From NCBI RefSeq assembly GCF_020886695.1, contig NZ_AP024485.1, forward strand, positions 2,613,001 to 2,677,000: 64,000 bases of DNA, given 5' to 3'. The translations under genes were made by a program, and so were the position numbers. Source of the DNA: Pseudodesulfovibrio sediminis. GTDB lineage: Bacteria > Desulfobacterota > Desulfovibrionia > Desulfovibrionales > Desulfovibrionaceae. The notes beneath the pieces were generated by a model, which worked only from the letters and a program-made list of their open reading frames with translations, was not told the origin of the DNA and ran no database searches. Of this stretch, positions 26,069 through 35,400 are shown in pieces (the stretch's first letter is position 1; the number at the start of each line of letters is the position of its first letter).

Positions 26069-26644
26069 TTAGTCGTTCAATTTTTTTAGCAACCACGCCA
26101 TGTTATCCCCCAACACTGTCATTGTCAGGACGCCTTCCTCGTCGTTGAGGACATCGCCCTTGTCGCGACCTTGAGCCATATTCCAGTATCTGGAACCGGG
26201 AATCACCATCTGCTCGATGAGGAAAAAAGCATTCAGGGCGTTGAAGGCCTGAATCGCCCCGGCGCGTCGATGCGCGACCACGGCCGCCCCGACTTTGCGG
26301 ACAAAGATATCGCCATTGGCGCGGGCAACCATGCCGCAACGGTCGATGACGCACTTTGTCTCTGGGGTCAGGTTGGCAAAATAGGTGGGCGACCCCAGGA
26401 TGATGCCATCTGCTTCGTCCATGGCACTCATGCACTCATTGATGAAATCGTTGTCCACCGCACATTTGCGATCCTTGTTTTTGAAACACTTGTAGCAGGC
26501 GATGCACCCGTGCACGTTCTTGCCGCCAAGCTCAATAAGCCGGGTCTCGATGCCGTGTGTTTCCAACTGGGCAAAGACTATTTTGATCATCTCCGCAGTA
26601 TTGCCGCCCCGGCGGGCAGAGCCGTTTATTCCGACGACATTCAT
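26069..26644 (-). CDS. Flavodoxin-fold NAD(P)H-dependent oxidoreductase (iron-sulfur flavoprotein type)
   Basis: A 191-residue protein of the NADPH-dependent FMN reductase family. The N-terminal FMN phosphate loop is GINGSARRGGNT. A cysteine cluster CIACYKCFKNKDRKC (about 48-62) is like that of archaeal and clostridial iron-sulfur flavoproteins. GSPTYFANLTPE is the second FMN contact. AGGAG stands 6 bases from the ATG. It lies 9 bases behind the nitroreductase gene, so the pair forms a redox operon facing away from the HxlR regulator. Confidence 0.9.
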   Translation of the reverse strand: MNVVGINGSARRGGNTAEMIKIVFAQLETHGIETRLIELGGKNVHGCIACYKCFKNKDRKCAVDNDFINECMSAMDEADGIILGSPTYFANLTPETKCVIDRCGMVARANGDIFVRKVGAAVVAHRRAGAIQAFNALNAFFLIEQMVIPGSRYWNMAQGRDKGDVLNDEEGVLTMTVLGDNMAWLLKKLND

Positions 26645-26653
26645 GGCAGTCTC

Positions 26654-27163
26654 CTAAAATGTATTGTAGTGAATGCGATCCTGCTTGAACCGGCTTTCGG
26701 ATTTGACTGTCTGGGCAGGCCAGCCAATGGGGGCAAAGCCCAACGGAATGACGTGATCCGGCAGTTTGAACTTGGCGCGGAAGGCCGCAACCCTGTCTTC
26801 TATGGGGTGGATGCCGGTCCAGACCGCTCCCAATCCCAAGCCGTGGATGGCCAGCAACATGTTTTCCATGGCAGCAGAGCAATCCTGAACCCAGTATCCC
26901 GGATATTTTTCTTCGTTCAGGTCCGCACACACGATGATGCCAAGCGGCGCCTGTTTGACCATGCTCACATACGGGTGCAGGTCGGCTATGGAGTCCAGAA
27001 TGGCCCGGTCCGTGACTACGATGAACCGCCACGGCTGGGCGTTCCCTGCACTGGGGGCCATCATGGCCGCGTCCAATATCTCGTGGATCAACTCATCGGA
27101 AACAGGTTTGTCTTCATATTTACGAATACTGCGTCGGGTGCGTAGCGCTTCCATAACTTCCAT
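26654..27163 (-). CDS. Nitroreductase family protein
   Basis: A 169-residue FMN-dependent enzyme. The family signatures are visible: RTRRSIRKYEDKPV (FMN phosphate contact), APSAGNAQPWRFIVV (FMN ring contact) and GLGAVWTGI near the C-terminus. It would use NAD(P)H to reduce nitro compounds, quinones or flavins. I start at ATG 27163, where AGGAGG is spaced 8 bases away, not at the upstream in-frame codon at 27193. It is the first gene of the pair with the flavodoxin-fold protein and divergent from the HxlR regulator. Confidence 0.9.
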   Translation of the reverse strand: MEVMEALRTRRSIRKYEDKPVSDELIHEILDAAMMAPSAGNAQPWRFIVVTDRAILDSIADLHPYVSMVKQAPLGIIVCADLNEEKYPGYWVQDCSAAMENMLLAIHGLGLGAVWTGIHPIEDRVAAFRAKFKLPDHVIPLGFAPIGWPAQTVKSESRFKQDRIHYNTF

Positions 27164-27344
27164 TATACAGTCCTCCTGTTTGTGCCTGAGCACGTTATTT
27201 ACGGTCGTATTCTTTTCTGCTATTGGTATAAGAAGGTCAAGTATGCACTAATAAGTACTATAGTTACCAAAAGGATACTATGCGGAATGCCCGAACAGAC
27301 CGTACATCAGTCGGGCTTTTGGCGACACTATAAACGGAGCAGAT
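27164..27344. promoter_or_regulatory. Divergent promoter region of nitroreductase and HxlR genes
   Basis: 181 AT-rich bases between divergent genes. Around 27240-27285 there are near-repeats of AGTA..ACTA (AGTATGCACTA, AGTACTATAGT, GGATACTATG). HxlR proteins bind short dyads of this general form, so this is the likely operator. No single promoter stands out. Confidence 0.45.
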
Positions 27345-27722
27345 ATGCCAACTCCATGTTCTCTCAAATGTCTCGGTGAAAAGAAATACTACTGCACTGT
27401 AGAACTGACGTTGCAGGTCCTGGGCGGTAAATGGAAGCCTATCATCATTCACCGGCTAGGCGAACAGGGCACCTTGCGATTCAGCGAGGTGAAACGCGCC
27501 ATCCCCAATATCACGCAGAAAATGCTGACACAGCAACTGCGGGAGCTGGAGACAGACGGCGTGGTGCATCGAGAGGTATACGCCCAGGTGCCGCCCAAGG
27601 TGGAGTATTCCCTGACTTCGTTAGGGCAGACAGTGTTGCCGGTCATTGCCACGCTGGGCATGTGGGGCAAAACATACGTCCAGTGGTACGAGGAAAACAC
27701 CTGCACCGAGGCCGTGATATGA
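27345..27722 (+). CDS. HxlR-family transcriptional regulator
   Basis: A 125-residue winged-helix protein with the family core CTVELTLQVLGGKWKPIIIHRLGEQGTLRFSE and ITQKMLTQQLRELETDGVVHREVY. Cys7, Cys11 and an N-terminal CTVE cysteine are candidates for redox or electrophile sensing, as in other HxlR/QorR-type regulators. It is divergent from the nitroreductase-flavoprotein operon, which it most likely controls together with itself. GGAG precedes the ATG by 5 bases. Confidence 0.9.
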   Translation: MPTPCSLKCLGEKKYYCTVELTLQVLGGKWKPIIIHRLGEQGTLRFSEVKRAIPNITQKMLTQQLRELETDGVVHREVYAQVPPKVEYSLTSLGQTVLPVIATLGMWGKTYVQWYEENTCTEAVI

Positions 27723-27800
27723 CCGTTTTCATGAATAGGATTTAAGGACTTTCATCATTCTGTATTATAGTGTACGTTGCGCCCAATTTGGAGGCGTAGG

Positions 27801-28163
27801 ATGTTTGATTTCTGTTTGGATTCCCCCGGCAGCACCCCTGTGCTCGACCTGAATCGTGTGTGTGACTACCTTGACATGAGTGTCGAGGAGGTCATGCTTT
27901 TCATTCCGGGAGCCATGGAAGAGATTGGTTTGCGGCTGGGACTTATCGGTACGGCCATGTTGTCCGGCAACCTGTCCGATATAGCCCTTCACAGCCACAC
28001 GCTGAAGAGTGTCACCGCCTCCATCGGCGCCCCTGCCGTGCACGTTGCCTTTGTTGCCCTTGAACAAGCCGCCAGAAACAATGACCCAGCTGAGTGCATG
28101 CAGTACATCCGGGTGCTCAAAAGAGAAACAGAGCGGCTGACCTCAGAAATTTCCCGACTTTAG
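27801..28163 (+). CDS. Stand-alone Hpt phosphotransfer protein
   Basis: A 120-residue helical protein with the Hpt motif HSHTLKSVTASIGA, in which the second His is the phosphoacceptor and the following Lys and Gly are conserved. Hpt modules shuttle phosphate between hybrid kinases and response regulators. No kinase or receiver gene adjoins it, so it would serve a partner encoded elsewhere. GGAGG is spaced 6 bases from ATG 27801. The gene ends 26 bases before a bidirectional terminator shared with phoU. Confidence 0.85.
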   Translation: MFDFCLDSPGSTPVLDLNRVCDYLDMSVEEVMLFIPGAMEEIGLRLGLIGTAMLSGNLSDIALHSHTLKSVTASIGAPAVHVAFVALEQAARNNDPAECMQYIRVLKRETERLTSEISRL

Positions 28164-28188
28164 GCGACCAGCCATTCAGGCAAAGAAA

Positions 28189-28216
28189 AGGGCGCATCGG
28201 AGATCCGATGCGCCCT
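28189..28216. terminator. Bidirectional terminator between hpt gene and phoU
   Basis: A perfect 12-pair stem, AGGGCGCATCGG with CCGATGCGCCCT, around AGAT, in the gap between convergent genes. On the minus strand it is followed by TTTCTTTG. Confidence 0.85.
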
Positions 28217-28246
28217 GTGTTGTTCTGCGGTGACTGGAAAGGGATG

Positions 28247-28912
28247 CTATCCCTTGCAGTTATGTTTCATCGAGGTGCCTTCCACGATGAAGACCACGGA
28301 TTCGGCCACGTTGGTTGCCAGGTCGCCGATGCGCTCCAGATGGCGTGCGCCGATGATGGAGTGCACTCCCCGTTCGACGATGCGTGATTCAGTGACCATT
28401 TCGCTGACCATCTGGCGCAGGATGGCGATGTTGAGATCGTCTGCGCGGTCGTCCATGCGGCAGACCTGAGCAGCCAGGTTGACATCGTCGTCAACATAGG
28501 ACTTCAGGGCGTCGGACAGCATGGTCTTGCAGATGGTAGCCAGTTCTTCCATCTTGGGGTTGTTGGGCATGGGCGGACGAGTGGACAGGAACATGGCTCT
28601 GTGGGCCAGGTTCACGGCTTCGTCGCCCAGTCGTTCCAGGTTCACGGTAATCCGCTGGGCACCGATGATGGTACGCAGGTCAACTGCCATGGGCTGGTCA
28701 AGGGCGAGAAGTTCCAGACTGAAATTATCTATTTCGTCTTCCATTTCGTTAATGACATCATCGCCGACAATGACGGATTCAGCCAGGTCGGAGTCGTTCT
28801 CAAGGTATGCTTTGACAGCCTTGTGCACGGCGGACTCACTGAGTGCGGCCATACGCAGGGCCATTACTTTGAGGTCCTCAAGTTTTTTTGAAAAATGTGC
28901 TCTCTGTTCCAT
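28247..28912 (-). CDS. phoU: Phosphate signalling protein PhoU
   Basis: A 221-residue all-helical protein with two PhoU repeats; the metal-binding motifs appear in the LGDEAVNLAHRA and LERIGDLATNVAE segments. PhoU dampens the phosphate-starvation response by bridging the Pst transporter and the PhoR kinase. It follows pstB by 27 bases on the same strand and has GGAGGGG before its ATG. pstS, pstC and pstA are not in the window. Confidence 0.94.
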   Translation of the reverse strand: MEQRAHFSKKLEDLKVMALRMAALSESAVHKAVKAYLENDSDLAESVIVGDDVINEMEDEIDNFSLELLALDQPMAVDLRTIIGAQRITVNLERLGDEAVNLAHRAMFLSTRPPMPNNPKMEELATICKTMLSDALKSYVDDDVNLAAQVCRMDDRADDLNIAILRQMVSEMVTESRIVERGVHSIIGARHLERIGDLATNVAESVVFIVEGTSMKHNCKG

Positions 28913-28939
28913 ATACGTATCCCCTCCAGGAGAACCAGC

Positions 28940-29701
<762 letters not shown>

Positions 29702-29793
29702 GCCGTATTGTCTCCGTAAAGAAAAGATGTGTCGCACAAACTATGCGAAGCAACAACAGTACCCTCGGGGAGTTACGTCACAATGACCTGAAA

Positions 29794-29811
29794 GTTACAG
29801 TTGCGTGACAG
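29794..29811 (-). promoter_or_regulatory. Pho box upstream of pstB
   Basis: CTGTCACGCAACTGTAAC on the minus strand matches the PhoB consensus of two 7-base CTGTCAT-type repeats separated by four bases. It points towards pstB-phoU. Confidence 0.8.
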
Positions 29812-29816
29812 AGATG

Positions 29817-30485
29817 TTATCGGAGCGGCACTGAGATCGTTACGTTGTCGCCTTTTTGGGTAAAGACCGGCTGCAACTTTCCCTTGGGCGAGGTGTTGAA
29901 ATAGATGACCAGGCGCAGCTTGTCGGCATGTTCGCCAACCACCACATGTTTGACCACGCCATTGGTGCGGATCACGTTGTCGCCCTTGAACGTCCAGATG
30001 CCGAGCAGGTCGACGGCCAGCCGTTTGGGATCGCTTAGATTCATATAGGCCATGTCAGCGACCGGGGCAGTGGCCTTGAGGGTGAGGACAAAGGTGTCCG
30101 GGTCCTCGGACGTGGAGGTCGTGCTGATGGTTCCGGGTGTGGATTCCTTGATCTCGACAAGAGCGGGTGTCGTGTCCGCCTCGGGTGCGGGAGCGGCGCT
30201 GTCGGCGGGGGGAGTTTCAGCCTGCCTGTCTTCCTGTCCGTCCTGTTCCGGCGCGGCAGTGGTGTTGGTCTGGTCCGCAGTGGCCGCTGTCGTGTCTTCA
30301 CTCATGAGGGCTTCCGATCCATCGGGCAGGACCTTGGGCAGCACTGTGAAGTCCACAGGCATGCGCACCTCATGACCTGGCTGCTCCTGGGCCGGAGCAG
30401 AGACGGCGCACAGAACGGTGAGCAGAATTCCCGCTGTCAGGCAGAGAGCGGTATATACTATCCATTGCCGGAATGATTTCGACAT
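29817..30485 (-). CDS. Exported AMIN-like domain protein
   Basis: A 222-residue protein with a membrane-spanning signal segment (about 11-33, ending SAPAQEQ), a long Thr/Ala/Asp/Pro-rich disordered stretch (about 55-130), and a C-terminal beta domain of the AMIN type (about 135-222; LAVDLLGIWTF, LRLVIYFN, GDNVTISVPL). AMIN domains bind peptidoglycan or secretin partners in the periplasm. ATG 30485 is chosen since GAGG precedes it and the longer frame would overlap the glycosyltransferase gene. It is last in the cheD-budA-glycosyltransferase run. Confidence 0.72.
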   Translation of the reverse strand: MSKSFRQWIVYTALCLTAGILLTVLCAVSAPAQEQPGHEVRMPVDFTVLPKVLPDGSEALMSEDTTAATADQTNTTAAPEQDGQEDRQAETPPADSAAPAPEADTTPALVEIKESTPGTISTTSTSEDPDTFVLTLKATAPVADMAYMNLSDPKRLAVDLLGIWTFKGDNVIRTNGVVKHVVVGEHADKLRLVIYFNTSPKGKLQPVFTQKGDNVTISVPLR

Positions 30486-30558
30486 CCATTGACCTCGCTT
30501 GATGAAATCTGAAAGGGATATACTGGAATCGGCCTGAAATGGAAAGTCGGATGTAAAA

Positions 30559-31518
30559 TCAAATTGCCTCATAGACTTCGGCAAGGTGCTCGACGATCCG
30601 CTTGTCCGACCAGTGATTCTCCATGAACGCGCGCCCTTTGTCCCCTGCCGCCTGACAGCGTGCGTGATCCAGGGCGAGCGCATTCAGGAGCGCGGTCAGT
30701 TCGTCCCTGTCATAGGCCAGGAGCCACGGGAGATCGTCTGTCCCGGCGAATTCACTGACCCTGGCCATGTTCCATTCGTCCAGCCCGGTGATGACGGCCA
30801 CACCCTGCGACAGGCCTTCCAGGCTGGAGACACCATAGTATCCCTGCATGTGATCAAACAGGACATGGCAGCGTCGTTTGCGGGCCAGGCATTCATGGTT
30901 GGGTACATCGTCGATGAGGTCCACGGAGAGGTAGGTTTTGCGTTTGTTGACTTCCTTGACGGCGGCCAGAAAGTCATCGGTGTTCTTGAGGTCCTTTCTG
31001 GTGGGGGAGTGGCAGACCTTGAGCTGTCCTGTATCGTCATAGCGCCCCCACAGGGGGGTGAACAGCGGCTCGTTGATGGGCACCAGGTTCGGCTGCCATC
31101 TTGCTTCGGGCAGCAGTTTCAGCAGATCAGGGGTGGAGACCAGCAGGTTGGTGCGGCCCAGTTTCCTGTATTTGTCGCTGAACGCGCTGGGGTTGGACCG
31201 GAAATCGTGATGGCCGTGATGGTGGTGGACAATCCCCTTGCCCTTGAGAAAGTCTGCCGGGACAAGGCCGCCAAAGGACTGGTGCTCGTCGCAGGTCATA
31301 TGAAAATGGAAGATGTCCGCCTCCTGCATGAGTATGCGGACTTCCTCCATGCCGTCAGGGCCCAGATCAGGGATGTGGAGATCTTTTTCCCAGGCATGGG
31401 TGTACCGGGTTTCCAGAGTGACCAGGCGGGCCGAGTGTTCCGTGTAGGTGTTGAGAGCCTTGCAGAACTGGATGGCTGTTCCGGCAGGGTCGTTTATGGC
31501 GAGCATGAGGATACGCAT
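30559..31518 (-). CDS. Glycosyltransferase (GT4-like)
   Basis: A 319-residue cytoplasmic protein. It has a Rossmann-type N-terminal half with HFHMTCDEH and a His-rich turn (HHHHGHHDF), and a C-terminal half with SSLEGLSQGVAVITG, equivalent to the nucleotide-sugar-binding E-x7-E region of GT-B enzymes. It probably adds a sugar to a surface glycan. ATG 31518 is chosen because AAGGA stands 6 bases before it; the longer frame would run into the acetolactate decarboxylase gene. Donor and acceptor cannot be predicted. Confidence 0.78.
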   Translation of the reverse strand: MRILMLAINDPAGTAIQFCKALNTYTEHSARLVTLETRYTHAWEKDLHIPDLGPDGMEEVRILMQEADIFHFHMTCDEHQSFGGLVPADFLKGKGIVHHHHGHHDFRSNPSAFSDKYRKLGRTNLLVSTPDLLKLLPEARWQPNLVPINEPLFTPLWGRYDDTGQLKVCHSPTRKDLKNTDDFLAAVKEVNKRKTYLSVDLIDDVPNHECLARKRRCHVLFDHMQGYYGVSSLEGLSQGVAVITGLDEWNMARVSEFAGTDDLPWLLAYDRDELTALLNALALDHARCQAAGDKGRAFMENHWSDKRIVEHLAEVYEAI

Positions 31519-31537
31519 GAGTGGTCCTTGAGTTGTT

Positions 31538-32347
31538 CTACTGCTTTTGGGGGTGACCTTTTTCCACTGCTTCAAGTTCCCTGCCCTTGTCTTTTGACAG
31601 GTCCAGTGTGTCGAATTCGCGAGAGTCCGGCAGGGAGACAGTCAAAGAGCGGAGGGCGTCCAGGTGCGCAGTGGCCGGGCCAAAGGCGCAATCCAGAACG
31701 TGTCCGCCTCCGGAGCGGTCCCGGGTCAGGAAATGCCAGTGAAAGCCGGGAACATTAACACCTTTGACAAAGGGGGGCGAGTAATATCCCACCAGTGTGC
31801 CCGGCCCGGTAAACGGCACAACCACCTGCTCTTTGACCACCACATGGAGCGGGGCATAGGGCGGCTGCTGTTTGGGAATGGCCCGAGCCTCGACCTGCGA
31901 GAATGTGGTGTCGATGCGAAGGGCGTAGAAGACGTTTTGTGACGGCAGGCTTTTCAGGACAGCGGCATTCAGCGCCTTCAAGGAGCTGACGGCGGGCAGG
32001 TCGAGCGAGGTTTCAGGGGTGAAAAAGGAGACCGTGGCAAAGGGCACGCGGGTCTGATCGTCCGGGATGGAGGCGGTGCCTCCGGCTGCGATGTGGTAGG
32101 CCGTGCCGTCGAGCACCACCAGCTCGCCGTCAATGCCGTTCAACGTGCCAAGGCCGAAGTCGCCCTGTCGCTTGAGGGCCTGCATGGTCAGGTCTCCGTC
32201 ATAGAATCCGGCCAGCAGGGCGTCGATGGTGGAGTATTGAAACAGTGTTTCTCCGGCCATGGCAGGCTGGAGCAGGCACAGAGCCAGCAGCAGAGGAAGA
32301 CAGAGTCGAGAAAGGTGCATTGTGATCCGGTGTACTGGGGGCTTCAT
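31538..32347 (-). CDS. budA: Acetolactate decarboxylase with signal peptide
   Basis: A 269-residue protein: a clear signal peptide (about 1-31, ending AMA/GETLF) followed by the full alpha-acetolactate decarboxylase domain. Characteristic segments are QYSTIDALLAGFYDGD, FGLGTLNGIDGELVVLDG and the zinc region PGFHWHFLTRDRSGGGHVLDC. The cytoplasmic enzyme converts acetolactate to acetoin; an exported version would act in the periplasm. AGGAGACACC precedes the ATG. It is 8 bases from cheD and 19 bases from the glycosyltransferase. No acetolactate synthase gene is nearby. Confidence 0.88.
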   Translation of the reverse strand: MKPPVHRITMHLSRLCLPLLLALCLLQPAMAGETLFQYSTIDALLAGFYDGDLTMQALKRQGDFGLGTLNGIDGELVVLDGTAYHIAAGGTASIPDDQTRVPFATVSFFTPETSLDLPAVSSLKALNAAVLKSLPSQNVFYALRIDTTFSQVEARAIPKQQPPYAPLHVVVKEQVVVPFTGPGTLVGYYSPPFVKGVNVPGFHWHFLTRDRSGGGHVLDCAFGPATAHLDALRSLTVSLPDSREFDTLDLSKDKGRELEAVEKGHPQKQ

Positions 32348-32355
32348 GGTGTCTC

Positions 32356-32904
32356 CTAGTATTTTGATCCAGGCGCGCCCATGCCCTCCATTTCCTCGAA
32401 GTGCTTGCGCAGCTTCTTGACCCAGACTTCGCCGGTCTGGGTATTGAACATGAGCTTGCGGCCTCGAGAACCACCGACATCCTCCACCTGAATGGGGAGT
32501 CTGACGAAGTTGAGGAGCTTGCGCGCCATATCTATATTGCGCTTGCCGATATTGAAGGTGCTGGAGCTTTTGATATTCTGTACAGCAACGCCGGAGCCGC
32601 CACCAAACATCTTGACGACCAATTCCCGACGCGGGACGCCGATTTTATCCATGGTTTCAAGCATGTTCTGTAAGGCTGTGTCCACATATCGGCAAATCTG
32701 CGGCTCTCGTCCCTTGAGTGGAGTGGATTCCATGCTGTCAGGCAGGAAAGCGTGGCAGATGGTCCCGATGCCGACCTTGGGTGCGTGTATGGTCACTGCC
32801 AGACAAGAGCCCAATACCGTTGTGACCAACGTCGGTTGGACACCGATGTAACAGTCACCGGTTTGCAGAAAAACTTTTGGAAGTCCCAATCCCATACCTT
32901 TCAT
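32356..32904 (-). CDS. cheD: Chemoreceptor glutamine deamidase CheD
   Basis: A 182-residue cytoplasmic protein. The catalytic Cys is in LGSCLAVTI and the His in CHAFLPD, matching the Cys/His/Thr triad of CheD. Further family marks are KMFGGGSGV and NIGKRNIDMARKLL. CheD deamidates glutamines on chemoreceptors and is controlled by CheC. No other chemotaxis gene is in the window. It precedes the exported acetolactate decarboxylase gene by 8 bases. The start is not certain: Met3 also has a purine-rich tract before it. Confidence 0.92.
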   Translation of the reverse strand: MKGMGLGLPKVFLQTGDCYIGVQPTLVTTVLGSCLAVTIHAPKVGIGTICHAFLPDSMESTPLKGREPQICRYVDTALQNMLETMDKIGVPRRELVVKMFGGGSGVAVQNIKSSSTFNIGKRNIDMARKLLNFVRLPIQVEDVGGSRGRKLMFNTQTGEVWVKKLRKHFEEMEGMGAPGSKY

Positions 32905-32978
32905 TTCTTTAGTCCACTGGAATACGTGTATGCAGATTAATATGTGTCTTTGATAACCAAAAGTACCAAGATACTACG

Positions 32979-34142
32979 TTAAGTCAATGGGTTGATTGAC
33001 TTTCTGCGTAACTGTGCAGGGATAATCTGAGCCAATAGTAATGATATCAATGACATGGCTACCGCAGCCAGAAAAACCGATCGGTAGTTGGATATCCAGA
33101 CCAGTCCTCCCATTGCCGGAATGAATACAGCGGCCACATGATTGATGGTGAATCCGACAGCCATGCCGGATGCGATGTCCTGAGGATCGGCGATCTTTTG
33201 GTAGAAGGTCTTGATTCCCATGGAGAAGTTGAAAAGGATATTGTCCAGCACATAGAGCGACGCTGCAAGCCAGGCACTCTCGGTGTAGGCGTAGCCAAGG
33301 AAAACCAGGATCAGGGAGCTGTATTCAATGGTCAACACGGCCCGTTCGCCGAACCGGTTCACGGCCTTGCCGATCAAAGGGTTGGCGAAATAGTTGAGCA
33401 CGTTGTTGAGCACAAAGAGTATGGTGATGTGCTGGATGGTGAAGCCGAATTTCTTCACCAGCAGGAACACGGCAAAGGCCACGAAAATCTGCCGTCGCGC
33501 TCCTCCCATGAACGTCAGGGCATAGTACAGCCAGTACTTCATTTTGAAGGTCATCTTCTTGCGCTGCGGCGGAAGGTCGCTCTGCGACGGATCACGGGTC
33601 AGTCCCCAGAACCCTGCGGCCACGGCGACAGTACCGAGGATGGCGAACATCTGGGAGTATTCGAAGTAGCGGGCCATGACATAGATGGCGCCGCCCACAA
33701 CGATGTTCGTCAAGGCACCGACGCTCCGTAGACGCCCCATGACCAGCGGGGCTTCCGTATGGCTGAAGTATTGGAGGGTCAGCGACTGGTTCATGGTCTC
33801 GAAATAGTGGAAGCCGAAACTCATGAGCAGGGTTGTCAGGATCAGGCCCGAAAGGGAAGGCAGCAGGCCGGTCAGGACCACGCCCAGCCCCATGATGGCC
33901 ACGCTCAGTGCAGCCAGTCGGTGCTCCCGGATGAAAAGAATGAGGTAGATGGCCAGCAGGGCCAGGAAGCCGGGGACTTCACGCACGGATTGGATGATGC
34001 CGATACCCAGACCATCCAGGCCGCCGACATCCACGGCAAAGTTGTTGAGCAGCGTGCGCCATCCCTGGAAGGCTGCACCGCTGCCGATAGCAAGCAGAAG
34101 GAGGAATATATACATCCCCCGTTTCTTATATTGGTCTGTCAT
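32979..34142 (-). CDS. MFS transporter
   Basis: A 387-residue integral membrane protein with about twelve hydrophobic helices in two groups of six, separated by a charged cytoplasmic loop near residue 190 (DPSQSDLPPQRKKMTF). The loop between helices 2 and 3 is typical in position but lacks a textbook MFS motif. Substrate unknown. It lies 74 bases upstream of cheD and may or may not share its transcript. Confidence 0.85.
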   Translation of the reverse strand: MTDQYKKRGMYIFLLLLAIGSGAAFQGWRTLLNNFAVDVGGLDGLGIGIIQSVREVPGFLALLAIYLILFIREHRLAALSVAIMGLGVVLTGLLPSLSGLILTTLLMSFGFHYFETMNQSLTLQYFSHTEAPLVMGRLRSVGALTNIVVGGAIYVMARYFEYSQMFAILGTVAVAAGFWGLTRDPSQSDLPPQRKKMTFKMKYWLYYALTFMGGARRQIFVAFAVFLLVKKFGFTIQHITILFVLNNVLNYFANPLIGKAVNRFGERAVLTIEYSSLILVFLGYAYTESAWLAASLYVLDNILFNFSMGIKTFYQKIADPQDIASGMAVGFTINHVAAVFIPAMGGLVWISNYRSVFLAAVAMSLISLLLAQIIPAQLRRKSINPLT

Positions 34143-34213
34143 AGAGGTTCCTTTGTGCGGTTGGCAGACAATAGGGCTTTGAATCAGGAAAAATCAAGGG
34201 TAGACTTATCGTC

Positions 34214-34645
34214 ATGAAGCACTCTCCCTGTATTGTCTCTGCCTGTCTGATTGGCATGTTCTGTCGCTATAGCGGCGAGGTTGTATCCTTTGGCCCTGCG
34301 GTCGAACTGGTCAGACAGGGACGCGCGATCCCTTTTTGTCCCGAGGCAATGGGTGGCCTGTCCACTCCCCGAAAACCCTGTGAAATCAAAGATGGTCGTG
34401 TCGTCGACAGTGACGGCGTGGACCAGACCGCCGCGTTTCGGCGCGGCGCCGAAGAGGGCTTGCGGCTGGCCAAGCTCGCAGGCTGCACCGAGGCGATTCT
34501 CAAGACCCGGTCTCCCTCCTGCGGGTGCGGAATCATCTATGACGGGTCCTTTACCTCCACCTGCATTCAGGGTGACGGGGTGTTTGCCGCATTGCTCAAG
34601 GAGCACGGCATCACTGTTCGCTCCGAAGAGGATCTGGTCGGGTGA
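34214..34645 (+). CDS. DUF523 (YbbK-like) protein
   Basis: A 143-residue cytoplasmic protein with the conserved Cys-rich pattern of DUF523: IVSACLIGMFCRYSG, PFCPEAMGGLSTPRKPCEI and ILKTRSPSCGCG. The cysteines may bind a metal or cluster. No biochemical function is established to my knowledge. Its stop overlaps the following gene's GTG start (GTGA), so translation is coupled. Confidence 0.85.
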   Translation: MKHSPCIVSACLIGMFCRYSGEVVSFGPAVELVRQGRAIPFCPEAMGGLSTPRKPCEIKDGRVVDSDGVDQTAAFRRGAEEGLRLAKLAGCTEAILKTRSPSCGCGIIYDGSFTSTCIQGDGVFAALLKEHGITVRSEEDLVG

Positions 34646-35352
34646 AGACGTACGCCGGTCTTCCGTTGAGCATCAAGACACATCCACGCGCCAAGCGGGT
34701 GTTGGTCAAGCTGATACCCGGCAAGGGATTGGAAGTAGTTACTCCCAAAGGTTTTGGCAAGCATTTGGTCGCTGGAATCCTGGATGAGAAACGACCATGG
34801 ATAGAGCGGACCCGTGATCGGCTGCTGGCTGATGGGATGGACTTGTCAGGTTCGATACCTGATCTGCCCAATATCCTGGATTTCAAGGCCATGGACCGGA
34901 TATATCAGGTCGATTATCTGGATCGCCCGGTCAAGGTCAGCGTGATGGAGAACGTGGCTCGACTTCAGGTCAAGGGACCGGTGGAGGATCGACCCGCCAT
35001 CTTTGAGGCCCTGCAACGATACACGGTGAAAAAAGCACGCGAAATAGTGCTGCCCATGCTTATCGCCATGAGCCGGCGGACCGGTCTCGAATACACGGCC
35101 TTGCGTGTTCGACGACAGAAAACCCGCTGGGGCAGCTGCTCCGCCCGCGGGACCATAAGCGTCAACGCCAAGCTCCTGTTCCTTCCTCCGGAATTGGTGA
35201 ACCACCTGCTTCTGCACGAACTCTGTCATACGCGCCATCTCAATCATTCACAGGCATACTGGGACTGCGTGGCCTGCTACGAGCCGGACTATCACCGTCT
35301 GGAAGAAGAACTCCGGTGCGGCGGCAGGTTCGTTCCGGACTGGTTTGCATGA
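34642..35352 (+). CDS. YgjP-like metallopeptidase (M48/DUF45)
   Basis: A 236-residue protein with the zinc site HELCHTRHLNHS (His, Glu, His and a downstream His) and the adjacent TRWGSCSARGTISVN motif typical of YgjP. These are often paired with restriction systems or stand alone; the substrate is unknown. It starts with GTG overlapping the DUF523 stop by four bases. No membrane segments. Confidence 0.85.
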   Translation: MKTYAGLPLSIKTHPRAKRVLVKLIPGKGLEVVTPKGFGKHLVAGILDEKRPWIERTRDRLLADGMDLSGSIPDLPNILDFKAMDRIYQVDYLDRPVKVSVMENVARLQVKGPVEDRPAIFEALQRYTVKKAREIVLPMLIAMSRRTGLEYTALRVRRQKTRWGSCSARGTISVNAKLLFLPPELVNHLLLHELCHTRHLNHSQAYWDCVACYEPDYHRLEEELRCGGRFVPDWFA

Positions 35353-35371
35353 ATCCGATGCCGAAACACTG

Positions 35372-35400
35372 TTGACAGTGGCTGCGGTTTTCCATAATGT
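35372..35400 (+). promoter_or_regulatory. Promoter of the ArsR-family gene
   Basis: TTGACA (35372-35377) and TAATGT (35395-35400) are exactly 17 bases apart. Transcription should start near 35407, at or next to the ATG at 35408. Confidence 0.65.
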
